From: Phycisphaeraceae bacterium
GTDB taxonomy: Bacteria > Planctomycetota > Phycisphaerae > Phycisphaerales > Phycisphaeraceae
DNA length: 43,287 nucleotides
Reading direction: 5' to 3'
NCBI GenBank assembly: GCA_002704825.1
Contig: PAIY01000126.1
Location: 1 to 43,287, forward strand
Of this stretch, positions 25,642 through 35,080 are shown in pieces (the stretch's first letter is position 1; each line of letters starts with the position of its first letter). Under the pieces are notes generated by a model. It was not told the DNA's origin and ran no database searches. It saw only the letters and a program-made list of their open reading frames with translations. The position numbers and the translations under genes are program-made.

Positions 25642-28600
25642 ATGTTTGACCTTACCCGCTTATCTCAATGGGGTCTTGCGTTTATCCTCTTGGTTTTAAC
25701 GCTGGGTGTCGTACCCGCTGATTTGCAGGCCCAATCCACACCGGTATACATCGATGACTCGCCGGCAGCTGTCGATCAACTCACCGAAGCGGCCCGACTG
25801 CGATCTCAAAACCGACTCACCGAAGCGGTGACCAAGTATCAGCATGTTCTGGAAACCTACCGTCATAAACTCATGCAGACTGACAAACCGTACTTCACCG
25901 ACACGCGTCGGTTGGTCGTCAATCGTCTGCTCTCCGACGAGCCAATGCTCAGCACCTATCGCAAGCAGTACGAAGCCTCCGGCAAGCGGATGCTCATGCA
26001 GGCAGCGACATCACCGGATCGGCTGACGGCATTACTTAACGTGGTCGACCGATACTTCCTGTGTACCTCGGGGATGCAGGCCGGACTTGATGCTGCGGGC
26101 ATCTTGCTGTCTCGCGCGGACATCCCGGCTGCTGCTGCACTACTCGAACAATTCAACGAACACCCGGATCGGCAGGACATGGCCAAGCGCTATGACGCCC
26201 TGCTGTGGTCCGCCAAGGTGTTGCTCGACCCGATGGTGCATGCGGATGAGCAGCCACGAGATGGGGAACTCTCGCCTGCGTATGTCATCCCGCCGAATGT
26301 CGCACCGTTTTCGGGGCTGAAATATTCGGGCTGGTCTTTGCCGACATTGCCTGATGATGTCACGCAGCTGTGGTCGATCCAGATCGACAACCCTTTCACG
26401 CAGGCAAGAAGTCAATCGTCACGCCGTCGGATCATCAATCGTCAGCGTCAGCAGAACCTGCCTAACGCAGCACAGGGTAATCTTATCCCGATGATTCAAG
26501 GTGACCGCCTGTTCGTGAACTCGCAACAGGGCATCAGTGTTTACGACCGTCTTTCAGGCCGCCCGCTCTGGCAGTACCAGATGGACACCGACGGCCCGAC
26601 GCATTCCAACATGCTCAACAGTGGCACGTTGGATCATCAGCGCAGTGTCTGCGTCACCGAAAACCGCGTGCTGGGCATTGTCGGATTCATGAGCCAATGG
26701 CGGGCAAGCTGGCAACTCAAAAAGCATCAGACGCACCTTGTCTGTCTGGATATGCAGAATGGGAACCTGCTCTGGGAAACCCAGCCGGTGCAGTTGGATG
26801 AAGGATTGGACGAAGTCTTTTTCCATGGCACACCGCTGGCCGATGACCGCCGTGTCTACGTGTTGATGCGTCGCAGCCAGAACTCAGGCTTCCACACGGT
26901 TTACCTTGCTGCATTGGATATCACCGACGGGCGACTGCTTTGGAAGCGTCACCTTGCCAGCGCTGCGATGGGCAATCACAATCGCACCTATGCGTTGGGT
27001 GAGATGACGTTGTATCAAGGTCAGGTTTATGTCACGGATAACCTGGGTACCGTCAGCGCTATCGACGGCCTCACCGGCGACATGCTCTGGCTGGTCATGC
27101 TCGACCGCTCGTTTGACTCGCAGGATGTCGAGGAAAAATCACTGGTCGCCCAGCACCGTCGCCGGACCACCGCAGCAAGCCGCCCGGCTCCGATTGTCAC
27201 CTCAAGCAAAGTGCTTGTATCACCTGCCTGGGTCAACGAGCCAGCACAGGTCATCGACCGACATACGGGCATCCCACTGCGCAAGCTTGATGAAGCAGGT
27301 TTTGATACCGGCTGCCAACTGGCACTGACTGATGCCGGATTACTGAGCATTGACAGCACCGTCCGCCTGTTTGACGTCAAGGACTTTGCCAAAATATGGG
27401 AATGCAAACTCCGCGGGATTACTGGCAATGAGAAGCCACAGTTTCTCATCCATGACAAGACCGTCATGGTGCAGACCAAGGACAAACTCGTCACGATCAA
27501 CCTTGCCGATGGCAAGATCATGGCTGAATATCCGTTTAATCAGGACGGTGTGATCATCACCGCGGAACAGCAGTGGATCATCAGCCGCGATGACGAACTG
27601 GTGAGTCTGATGCGATGGGATGATGCGTATGACCAACTGGTCTCGCGCATCGAACGCTATCCCGACCAGGCGTGGCCGGGCCTGGCGTTAAGTCACCTGG
27701 CTGTCGGACGCAGTCAATGGGACACGGCAATCCGCGGGATTGACTGGGCCATTGACTCGATCCATCTCATTCCCGGCATCCCCGCCAACTCCGCGCAGCA
27801 GCAACAAGTCCAGCAGGTCTTTGAACACATCCGTAATCAAATCGAATTGCCCGCTGAAGGTGTCAAAGATCCGCAGTTGGCGGCAGAAGCCATGGCTGCG
27901 TTACCTGATCACCTGACCGTACTCAGTCTGTTTGAGCGTTTGGCCATGATGAGCATGACGCCGATTAACGAAGTGACGCAGCAGTTTGCCCGTGGTCGGT
28001 ACTATCAGTTCCGTGGCCAGGGTGGACTGGCGATTGAGAATTACCAAAGCGTGCTTGCCGACCCGACCCTTGCATCGCAGTTGTATCAGTTTGACGAAGG
28101 CGCTCGCCAGGCCCGACTTGAAGCGCGATTGCGTTTGATTGAAATCGTCGGCTCGGACCCGCAAACGATGGCCAAGTTCCAGACGGTGGCAGCAGAGCAT
28201 TACCGTCAGCTTGAACAGATGCCCACGACGTCGGCCCAAAGTTTCCTGGCGATGGCTGAGAGTTACCCGTTGACACAGGCCGCTGCCAAGGCGCGCATTG
28301 CTGCAGCCAGACAGTTCTGGCGGATGGGTGATCTGACCAAGGCAGTCCCATTGCTGCAAAAGGCGTATCACCAATCCAATGATCCGCAGACCAAACAGCA
28401 GATCGTCGGGCAATTGGCTGAAGGTTTCCAGAAGCTCGGGTCACCGGCCCAGGCTCATCGCGTGCTCAAGGACTTTGCGTTGCTCTTCCCGCAGACTTCG
28501 GTTGAGCGTAACGGGCAGATGGTCTCCGTTGAAGCGTGGATCAGTGAGCTGTCTCATTCGCATCCACTGCAATCACGCTACCCGACGTTCAATCTGGCAT

Positions 28601-30108
28601 TGGGTCAGGCAGCCGGACTGAATGGTCGCTTGCTCTTGCCGACGCAGCATACCCCGGATGTACACAGCCAATCACTGGTGTTACTGCAGAATGATGCGAT
28701 GTGTCTGTATCGACTGGACCAACGCAAAATCATCTGGTCGATTCAGGCTGATGATCAACAGGTTCAGTTGCTTGCTCAATCCCCCGACCAACTGCTGCTT
28801 TGGCAACCCACCCTCAGCCAGCTTCAAGGCATTGACATCCGCACCGGCCAGCAACTCTGGGAACCGATCGCGCTGACCGACGAAGTGCAGTCCGTTGCTC
28901 AGCAGCCCAATCGCCTTGCCATGGAACCCAATGTCCAACGGGAATGGATGCAGATGATGAACCCCAACGGCCTGGCGGTCGTGCAAGGTCGCATCCGTGA
29001 AGCGCGTCATGAAGTGGATCTGTCACTGCGAATGTCCGTTGCCAAAAACATACTCGTTGCAGCTGATGGCACAGGCCGCGTGCTTGCCATCGACCGGGCG
29101 ACCGGCATTGTTCTCTGGAAGCGCCTTTACGCATTGGACATCCTTGAACACCTTGCCATCACCGACTCGGTTCTTGGGATCGGCGGGCGTGTTGGTTTAC
29201 CCAATGACACGCAAAGTCATCGCAAGATCGTGGTCGATCTGAACACCGGCGAACCGCTGATGCATCCTCTGGAAGACAAGGAAGAATCACTGCTGTGGTT
29301 AGGGATCATCAATCCTGATCTGCTTATCAGCATCACCCGGGATCTGGTCACCGCACACCGCATCGGGACCGGCGAAGTTGTCTGGCGATTGCCCAACCCC
29401 GGCTCACCGATCCTCAATGGTGCCAATACGACACAGATGCTCCACCACCAACGCATGCCACAGGATGACTTGCAAATGGGTAACATCAAACTCAATGCCG
29501 TCAACGCACTGGGGCAAGCCCATGTCATGCTCTTCCGCGATGAGCATGGTATGTTCACCAGCATTGACCTGAACACCGGCCAAGTCACCGGCACGTGGCT
29601 CACGGGTAACAGTGACTCCTCGCCTGCTCCCCAACTCAAGCAGGCTGATGATCGCTACTTCCTGCTGACCCCCACACAACTCACCTGCACCGACCTGTCG
29701 GGCAACCTGCTTTGGCATGACGCGATCAACACCACCACGCAATACCTGCTGGCCATGCAACTGTCCGAAAAATACATGGTCTTGCTCACGCGACGTGACA
29801 TGGGTTGGGGGAACGGCGAGATGCCCAACGGCCCGGACGCCATGATCGATCAGCCGATCCATGCTCCCATGCAGGGCGGTGTCCAGGAACGTCGGATCAA
29901 TCGGATTCAGGAGGGCGGTTTTGATGACGCCCCCGGTCAGTACCGCTACCAGATTCTATTGCTGGATCGTGCTTCAGGTCGCATCCTCCATGAGCAGGCA
30001 CTCTCTGCCATGGTCGAACCCATCCACCCGTCGGACACCATCCTCACGGACAACCACTTGATCCTGACCACCAACACGCAGACGATCGTCATCCCAGCCG
30101 GTGAGTGA
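25642..30108 (+). CDS. Exported double PQQ-like beta-propeller protein with central TPR-like region
   Basis: A 1488-residue protein. A Sec-type signal peptide (WGLAFILLVLTLGVVPADLQ, cut near residue 30 after AQA) precedes a helical segment (about 35-200). A first PQQ/BamB-like propeller of repeated LWxxxxxG-type blades follows (about 230-640; for example RLSGRPLWQYQMDTDG, DMQNGNLLWETQPV, DITDGRLLWKRHL, GLTGDMLWLVML). Next come helical repeats (about 650-960; RYYQFRGQGGLAIENYQSVL, TKAVPLLQKAYHQSNDPQTK). A second propeller covers about 985-1480 (DIRTGQQLWEPI, DRATGIVLWKRLY, IGTGEVVWRLPNPG). Such proteins are common in Planctomycetota and sit in the periplasm or outer envelope; the blades may mediate protein assembly and not bind PQQ. 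ATG 25642 is preferred over TTG 25627. Confidence 0.85.
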   Translation: MFDLTRLSQWGLAFILLVLTLGVVPADLQAQSTPVYIDDSPAAVDQLTEAARLRSQNRLTEAVTKYQHVLETYRHKLMQTDKPYFTDTRRLVVNRLLSDEPMLSTYRKQYEASGKRMLMQAATSPDRLTALLNVVDRYFLCTSGMQAGLDAAGILLSRADIPAAAALLEQFNEHPDRQDMAKRYDALLWSAKVLLDPMVHADEQPRDGELSPAYVIPPNVAPFSGLKYSGWSLPTLPDDVTQLWSIQIDNPFTQARSQSSRRRIINRQRQQNLPNAAQGNLIPMIQGDRLFVNSQQGISVYDRLSGRPLWQYQMDTDGPTHSNMLNSGTLDHQRSVCVTENRVLGIVGFMSQWRASWQLKKHQTHLVCLDMQNGNLLWETQPVQLDEGLDEVFFHGTPLADDRRVYVLMRRSQNSGFHTVYLAALDITDGRLLWKRHLASAAMGNHNRTYALGEMTLYQGQVYVTDNLGTVSAIDGLTGDMLWLVMLDRSFDSQDVEEKSLVAQHRRRTTAASRPAPIVTSSKVLVSPAWVNEPAQVIDRHTGIPLRKLDEAGFDTGCQLALTDAGLLSIDSTVRLFDVKDFAKIWECKLRGITGNEKPQFLIHDKTVMVQTKDKLVTINLADGKIMAEYPFNQDGVIITAEQQWIISRDDELVSLMRWDDAYDQLVSRIERYPDQAWPGLALSHLAVGRSQWDTAIRGIDWAIDSIHLIPGIPANSAQQQQVQQVFEHIRNQIELPAEGVKDPQLAAEAMAALPDHLTVLSLFERLAMMSMTPINEVTQQFARGRYYQFRGQGGLAIENYQSVLADPTLASQLYQFDEGARQARLEARLRLIEIVGSDPQTMAKFQTVAAEHYRQLEQMPTTSAQSFLAMAESYPLTQAAAKARIAAARQFWRMGDLTKAVPLLQKAYHQSNDPQTKQQIVGQLAEGFQKLGSPAQAHRVLKDFALLFPQTSVERNGQMVSVEAWISELSHSHPLQSRYPTFNLALGQAAGLNGRLLLPTQHTPDVHSQSLVLLQNDAMCLYRLDQRKIIWSIQADDQQVQLLAQSPDQLLLWQPTLSQLQGIDIRTGQQLWEPIALTDEVQSVAQQPNRLAMEPNVQREWMQMMNPNGLAVVQGRIREARHEVDLSLRMSVAKNILVAADGTGRVLAIDRATGIVLWKRLYALDILEHLAITDSVLGIGGRVGLPNDTQSHRKIVVDLNTGEPLMHPLEDKEESLLWLGIINPDLLISITRDLVTAHRIGTGEVVWRLPNPGSPILNGANTTQMLHHQRMPQDDLQMGNIKLNAVNALGQAHVMLFRDEHGMFTSIDLNTGQVTGTWLTGNSDSSPAPQLKQADDRYFLLTPTQLTCTDLSGNLLWHDAINTTTQYLLAMQLSEKYMVLLTRRDMGWGNGEMPNGPDAMIDQPIHAPMQGGVQERRINRIQEGGFDDAPGQYRYQILLLDRASGRILHEQALSAMVEPIHPSDTILTDNHLILTTNTQTIVIPAGE

Positions 30109-30172
30109 TTTCGGATTTCGACGGAATGGTAAACCTTAAGCGGTTTTATCAATTCGCAATCCGAAATGAAAT
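30109..30172. repeat. Repeat family F (inverted ATTTCGGATT arms)
   Basis: ATTTCGGATT (just after 30109) and AATCCGAAAT (about 30158-30167) are exact reverse complements about 40 bp apart, with a TAAACC-TTAAGCGGTTTTA block between them similar to family D. It lies right after the stop of the double-propeller gene, and GlyA's region begins immediately downstream. Confidence 0.6.
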
Positions 30173-30258
30173 TGGATTCCCTGAATTGTCATCCAGCGAC
30201 CGACCCCCTAAACTATGTGGCTTCCCAGAAACCAACATCCATGCTGGAGAAAGCCCCA

Positions 30259-31530
30259 ATGTCTGAGAATCTGCCCAACCTGACCGCTGTCGATCCCTCC
30301 GTGGCTCAGCTCATCGAATCCGAAGCTGCACGCCAGGAAAGCACCCTGGAGATGATTGCCAGCGAAAACCATACATCACAAGCGGTGATGGAAGCCGTCG
30401 GCAGCTGCCTGACCAACAAGTACTGCGAAGGTTACCCGCAGAAGCGTTACTACTCGGGCTGCGGTTTTTATGACAGTGTCGAACAGCTGGCCATCGACCG
30501 TGCCTGCGAACTCTTTGGCTGCTCCTTTGCCAACGTCCAGCCGCACTCCGGCGCGTCAGCTAACCTGGCGGTCCAGTTCGCGTTGCTCGAACCAGGTGAC
30601 ACCTTCGCTGCCATCGAACTCTCCGAAGGCGGACACCTCACCCACGGCAGTCCGGTCAACATCTCCGGCAAATGGCTTAACCCGGTCACCTACAAGCTGG
30701 TGACCGACGAGTCCTCGCCCAACTACGGTGCGATCGACATGGCCTCCGTCGAAGCGGTCGTCAAGGAACACAAGCCCAAGCTGATCATGTGTGGCTACTC
30801 AGCGCATCCCAAGACGATCGACTTTGCTGGCTTCCGCGCGATTGCGGATAAGTACGGCTGCTTGCTCTGGGCCGACATCGCTCACATCGCCGGTCTGTGT
30901 GCAGGTGATGCGCATCCTTCGCCGTTCCCCCACTGCCACGTCGTCACAACCACGACGCATAAAACCCTTCGCGGTCCGCGTGGTGGTTTGATCCTCACAA
31001 ACGACGAAGAACTTGCCAAGAAGATCAACAAGGCTGTCTTCCCCGGCACGCAGGGTGGCCCGCTGATGCACGTCATCGCAGGCAAGGCCGTCTGCTTCAA
31101 GGAAGCCCTCGAACCGAGCTTCAAGACGTATGCCCAGCAAGTTGTCAAAAACGGTAAGGCACTGGCGGACGCGCTTAAAGCCAAGGGGTACAAGCTTGCT
31201 GCCAACGGCACGGAAAACCACCTTGTCCTCGTGGACCTGCGTCCTTCCTTCCCCGAACTCACCGGCAAGGAAGCGGCCCTGTGGCTTGAAACCGCTGGCA
31301 TCATCACCAACATGAACACGGTGCCCAACGAAACCCGCAGCCCGTTTAAAACCTCCGGCGTGCGTCTTGGGACCGCTGCCCTGACCACCCGTGGCCTGAA
31401 GGAAGCCGACATCACCGATGTGGCTGGCCTCATCGACGCAGCCCTTAAGAGTGAAGGCGATGAAGCCAAACTCGCTGACATCCGCAAGCAGGTTGCTGAA
31501 CTGGCTGGCAAGTTCCCCATGCCGCACTAA
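30259..31530 (+). CDS. glyA: Serine hydroxymethyltransferase
   Basis: A 423-residue PLP enzyme converting serine and THF to glycine and methylene-THF, feeding FolD. Seen: [38 protein letters not shown] (the family has YGGCEYVD here, so SGCGFYD is a variant), [17 protein letters not shown] for the PLP phosphate-binding region, [14 protein letters not shown] with the cofactor-contacting Asp, [16 protein letters not shown] with the Schiff-base Lys at 235, and [15 protein letters not shown]. Length is normal. The ATG at 30259 has GGAG about 15 nt upstream and is the conserved start; an in-frame ATG at 30241 is possible. A terminator follows, and the gene is probably monocistronic. Confidence 0.95.
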   Translation: MSENLPNLTAVDPSVAQLIESEAARQESTLEMIASENHTSQAVMEAVGSCLTNKYCEGYPQKRYYSGCGFYDSVEQLAIDRACELFGCSFANVQPHSGASANLAVQFALLEPGDTFAAIELSEGGHLTHGSPVNISGKWLNPVTYKLVTDESSPNYGAIDMASVEAVVKEHKPKLIMCGYSAHPKTIDFAGFRAIADKYGCLLWADIAHIAGLCAGDAHPSPFPHCHVVTTTTHKTLRGPRGGLILTNDEELAKKINKAVFPGTQGGPLMHVIAGKAVCFKEALEPSFKTYAQQVVKNGKALADALKAKGYKLAANGTENHLVLVDLRPSFPELTGKEAALWLETAGIITNMNTVPNETRSPFKTSGVRLGTAALTTRGLKEADITDVAGLIDAALKSEGDEAKLADIRKQVAELAGKFPMPH

Positions 31531-31560
31531 AACCAACACATGACAATCCAATCAATCAAC

Positions 31561-31593
31561 AACCCCGGATCACACGATTCGGGGTTATTTTTT
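31561..31593 (+). terminator. Rho-independent terminator after glyA
   Basis: An AACCCCG / CGGGGTT stem with an A-rich approach and ATTTTTT tail begins 31 bp after the glyA stop codon. Confidence 0.85.
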
Positions 31594-31702
31594 AGAGATG
31601 GTGTGGGTGTCAAACAAGCGTCGTTTTCTGCGGCTTTGCCGGGAATATCCCAAACAATAAATCTTCATGCGATCATTCAATTCGTCACTCCCGCGCAGGC
31701 GG

Positions 31703-31846
31703 CTTTATGCATGTCAATTGATAAGCGAATGCATGAAGAGAGATTACTGCTATTTCAGGGGTCGGACTTACTCGACATCACTCTCGATATGTTGAGCACC
31801 GGGTGTGAACCCGGTGCTCAACTTTGAAAATGACGTGCATAAAGTC
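31703..31846. mobile_element. 144-bp miniature element with 9-bp target duplication
   Basis: CGCAGGCGG occurs on both sides (31694-31702 and 31847-31855), the signature of a transposition target duplication inside repeat A. The ends CTTTATGCATGTCA and (reverse complement of the right end) CTTTATGCACGTCA form terminal inverted repeats of roughly 14-18 bp, offset by 2 bp on the right. The element carries no transposase but contains a perfect 14-bp hairpin (31791-31822). Confidence 0.65.
31791..31822. repeat. Perfect 14-bp-stem hairpin inside the miniature element
   Basis: GTTGAGCACCGGGT and ACCCGGTGCTCAAC are exact reverse complements with a 4-nt loop (GTGA). It is not followed by a T-tract, so it is not a typical terminator. 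Confidence 0.85.
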
Positions 31847-32065
31847 CGCAGGCGGGAATCCAGTGGCATTCTGTGTGCACTTGCAGCTTCCACTGGACTC
31901 CCGCCTTCCGGGGGCGCGGGAGTGACGAAAAGTGGAAATTGTTTCTATAAATACTTGTCACTGCGTTGCGCCCAAAGGCCGCGACTTAATGCCGGCCGAG
32001 TGACGGGAACGTCTTAGTATTCATATCAGGTCGATGAAAATAAGAGTTGCTGCAACACAAATAAA

Positions 32066-32097
32066 AACACCCAGGACGTTCCCGTGTCCTGGGTGTT
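32066..32097. terminator. Bidirectional terminator after the autotransporter gene
   Basis: A perfect 12-bp stem AACACCCAGGAC / GTCCTGGGTGTT with an 8-nt loop is flanked by AAAA on one side and TTTTT on the other, serving the minus-strand autotransporter and any plus-strand transcript. Confidence 0.9.
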
Positions 32098-32130
32098 TTT
32101 GGTTGAGGAGATACATGATTGATTAACGGC

Positions 32131-34500
32131 TTAGAAGGTGAAGCGAATACCGCCGGAGATGCCGTGGGTATCGCTGTCGCTGCCGATGTTGCCTTCGTAA
32201 TTCACAAAGACACTGCAGTTGTCTTTGACCAAAGCGGTGACGCCTGCGCCAAAGTACACACTGTTTTGATCAGGGGTGATGGTCTTGGATGAGAAGGCAA
32301 AGCTTCCCAGGCTGTAAGCATCGACGGGATCATCGTCCTGCATGAACTCATGTTCCCAACCCAGCGAAACCTCGGGCAGCAGGATCATGTTCATGGCTTT
32401 GATCTGGCCATCAAGCTTGACACCCAGACGCGAGTGAAGCGTGTTGATGTCCTGTGAATCAATGACAAACCCCGAAGCCGACTGCGAATAACCTGCACGG
32501 TTGTAGTAGGTGTACTGCAACGAAGCACTGGGGGTCAAGGCCCAGACGTCGTTGAGCTTGTAACGGTATTCGCCGCCGATGAACAGCGTCATGTCATTGG
32601 CTTCATAGCTGTCATCGGTCAAGCCCCAATAGCCGGTGTCGATGTTGCTGTCGATGGTGTGATTGCCATAGGTGAGGCTGGCGTTGAGGGTCCAGGCATC
32701 CTTGGCGTAGGAGACGAACGGGCCCACGCGGATGGTGTTGATCTGCATGTCGCCAGCACTGTTGTCCATGGTGACATCGGTCATGGCATAGTCCATTGCA
32801 AAACCGACCAGCCACTGGTCATTGATCTGGTTATCCAAGCCGAACTGAACACCGACGGTGTCCGCGGAATAACCATTGACCTGCGAACCGGAGTCCTGAT
32901 TGGCAAACAGACCATAAGCCTTGGCAAAGACGCCCCAGTCACCCTTGAGGGTCACGTCCTGCACTTCTTTGCCAACCACATCCTCAGGTTTGTCTTCCTG
33001 GTTCTGGGCAAGCATGTGCGGCTGATCCGTCAGACCATTAAGCATGGAGACGCGCGGGAGATTAGCGCGACGCTGACCAATATGACCATTGAGATTATCC
33101 GCGAATGTGCGGTTCAAATGCACAGCCACATTCTCGGCAACGGCGGCACTCTGCACACTGTTGGAAAGCTCGGTCATCAAGCTGGTCATCTGCTCTGCAG
33201 AGTAATACTGCAACGCGTAGAACAGTCGCTTAAGCCCGGAATCCGTGGGCGTCTGGGCGTAGCCTGCCTGCAGGAAGTTATCCATGTATGCAGCCAAAGA
33301 CGCATTGAGATGACGTCCCTGAATGAACTCGGCCAAGGTGTATACGTCTTTGACCACCAAGTCAACGGTGTCCGGATCAGCCTCAGTAGCGCCATAGGTA
33401 TAGACCAGCTCCGCATCGACCAGCGCGGAGTTGACCAACTCGACAATCACGTCAAACTCAGGGAAGGGTTCACTTTCATCCCAGTTACTCACCAGAATGC
33501 CGTTGTCACCGTTACAGGTGATCACACGGAAGGTCTGCGTGATTGGGCCACCGTCAGCATCTGAGTCTGCTGTGAGGCGACCGAGGTTATCGATGTCATA
33601 ACTCACCTTGTGGCCGGTTTCGATGTAGACGTCACCTTCAACGACGAGTTGGTCATTGGTGGTGGACTGATCTTCTGCGACTTTGATGGTGAAGAATGTG
33701 GTGGTGTCGGTTGCGACGTTGACGTCGCCATTAACCGTCATCACGTGATTATTGCTGTCCGCATAGGCATCACCGATGTAAAGGTGCGAACCGGTGAGCA
33801 TGGTGAGATTACCTGCCATGGTCCCAACGCCGTAGAGGACGGTGTCTTCATGCATGATGATACTGCCACCAAAGGCATCGGCATCCGCTGAACCATCGTA
33901 AGGCTCAAAGCCCATCCACCCTTCCTGGACGTCGAAGGTTCCCGCAAAGTCGCTGAAGTCACCGAGCAGTTGAATGCCGTGTTCACCTGTTTTGGTGACA
34001 GTGGATTCGGAGCCTGCGGTCCAACCGCCCATCCCGATGAGACAGTTATTCTGTAAATCCAACGTTAGATCACCGAGCAATTCCAGTGGCACGGTGATGC
34101 CCTGTTCGGACTCTGAGCCGTTGATGATATTGTGACTTAAGGTGGTGATCACCGAACCGTCGGCCAACTCAATCGTCACGCCATCAGTCCCCCTCAAAAC
34201 AAAGAGTCCGGCGCCGGCATTGAACGTGATGTTGTTGTAGAGACGACCATTGACATCGAAAAAGACTTCGGTGTAATCGTCCTGATTACCGCCTTCAAAA
34301 AACAGGTTGTCGCCGACACCTGCTGGGGCTTGGTCACCCACCCAGTTGGCGGGGGTGCTGACGTTGGTGTTCTCGGATGAACCACCGCTCCAAGTAAAGT
34401 CACCTGGATCGTGTAGCTGAACGGCATGGACCGTCATGGGGAGGGCCAGACAGGCCAGCGTACCTAACGTTTTGAAAATGGATTGAGTCGTCCGACGCAT
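32131..34500 (-). CDS. Autotransporter (type Va secretion) protein
   Basis: A 789-residue outer-membrane protein. A signal peptide (residues 1-26; basic RRTTQSIFK then TLACLALPMTVHA) leads into a passenger domain rich in Gly, Asp and short beta strands (about 27-480, for example FTWSGGSSENTNVSTPANW, as in the autotransporter-associated beta strand repeats). A helical linker (about 385-490) follows, then a C-terminal translocator beta-barrel (about 510-789) of alternating amphipathic strands ending GISGGIRFTF, with the terminal Phe needed for BAM recognition. AGGAG lies about 9 nt before the ATG. The start is divergent from the GntR/LacI regulator across 580 bp. The passenger has no recognised enzymatic motif, and its likely job is adhesion or surface coating. 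Confidence 0.9.
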   Translation of the reverse strand: MRRTTQSIFKTLGTLACLALPMTVHAVQLHDPGDFTWSGGSSENTNVSTPANWVGDQAPAGVGDNLFFEGGNQDDYTEVFFDVNGRLYNNITFNAGAGLFVLRGTDGVTIELADGSVITTLSHNIINGSESEQGITVPLELLGDLTLDLQNNCLIGMGGWTAGSESTVTKTGEHGIQLLGDFSDFAGTFDVQEGWMGFEPYDGSADADAFGGSIIMHEDTVLYGVGTMAGNLTMLTGSHLYIGDAYADSNNHVMTVNGDVNVATDTTTFFTIKVAEDQSTTNDQLVVEGDVYIETGHKVSYDIDNLGRLTADSDADGGPITQTFRVITCNGDNGILVSNWDESEPFPEFDVIVELVNSALVDAELVYTYGATEADPDTVDLVVKDVYTLAEFIQGRHLNASLAAYMDNFLQAGYAQTPTDSGLKRLFYALQYYSAEQMTSLMTELSNSVQSAAVAENVAVHLNRTFADNLNGHIGQRRANLPRVSMLNGLTDQPHMLAQNQEDKPEDVVGKEVQDVTLKGDWGVFAKAYGLFANQDSGSQVNGYSADTVGVQFGLDNQINDQWLVGFAMDYAMTDVTMDNSAGDMQINTIRVGPFVSYAKDAWTLNASLTYGNHTIDSNIDTGYWGLTDDSYEANDMTLFIGGEYRYKLNDVWALTPSASLQYTYYNRAGYSQSASGFVIDSQDINTLHSRLGVKLDGQIKAMNMILLPEVSLGWEHEFMQDDDPVDAYSLGSFAFSSKTITPDQNSVYFGAGVTALVKDNCSVFVNYEGNIGSDSDTHGISGGIRFTF

Positions 34501-35080
34501 GGTGCATCACTCCTGATAAAGAAACAGCTCAGCGGATTCATCACGTGAATCAGCCTGATCAAAATGCAAGTCTGCTGATGCTTAACGCATCATCACGATC
34601 TGTCCTGGAAGCCTGGCGGGAGATGGGGAACTCAAAGAAGACCGATTGGTTTTGTATTCAATTAACGTGGAGATTCCATCGGTACAATGTTCCAGATACA
34701 TGAGAAAATTTTGCGTTATTGGCGTATTGAACATGCTTTGCGACAAAATGACGCAAATATCATCCCGATAACCTTGACCGCTGGACCATACTCGACAAAT
34801 CTCTGGTTCGAAATGTTTTCTGCCATTGCTTTGGGCTTCTCATGAGTCAAATGACCGGTTCATTAGACATCCATAAACATTTACTTAACAGTACTTTGAT
34901 GTTCTATTTAGAATACCTGCTTTTTGTTTGGTCTATTTTTTCATACCAAATAGTTGGTGCAAAATCGTTGATCACCCTTCTGTTGGAGCTAGACTTTGAT
35001 CAGGTCATCGACGAAGTCTGAATCGGTGATCCGGCGGCTCAGTCAGGCTGCTGTTCCAGGTCCAAAACAGAAAATCATTC
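34501..35080. promoter_or_regulatory. Divergent control region, autotransporter / sugar-locus regulator
   Basis: This 580-bp AT-richer spacer is free of genes. It contains an inverted repeat ATTTTGCGTTATT (34708-34720) with AATGACGCAAATA (34747-34759; 10 of 13 matching), with TTTGCG occurring again between them, and a second pair TTTGGT (34927-34932) / ACCAAA (34945-34950). These are candidate operators for the GntR/LacI-type regulator; specific promoters could not be assigned. Confidence 0.4.

Larger units (their letters stand above)
31683..31927 (+). repeat. Repeat family A, copy 4, interrupted
   Basis: It starts CGTCACTCCCGCGCAGGCGG and ends GCGCGGGAGTGACG like the others but spans 245 bp. 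Removing the 144-bp element, one 9-bp target copy and a 7-bp insertion (TCCGGGG) in the right arm leaves exactly 85 bp, the length of the other three copies. Confidence 0.85.
31531..32130. other. Intergenic region glyA / autotransporter
   Basis: This 600-bp gene-free spacer holds the glyA terminator (31561-31593), a repeat family A copy broken by a second miniature element (31683-31927), an upstream arm able to pair with a terminator loop (32003-32013), and a bidirectional terminator (32066-32097). No coding sequence is credible. Confidence 0.7.
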
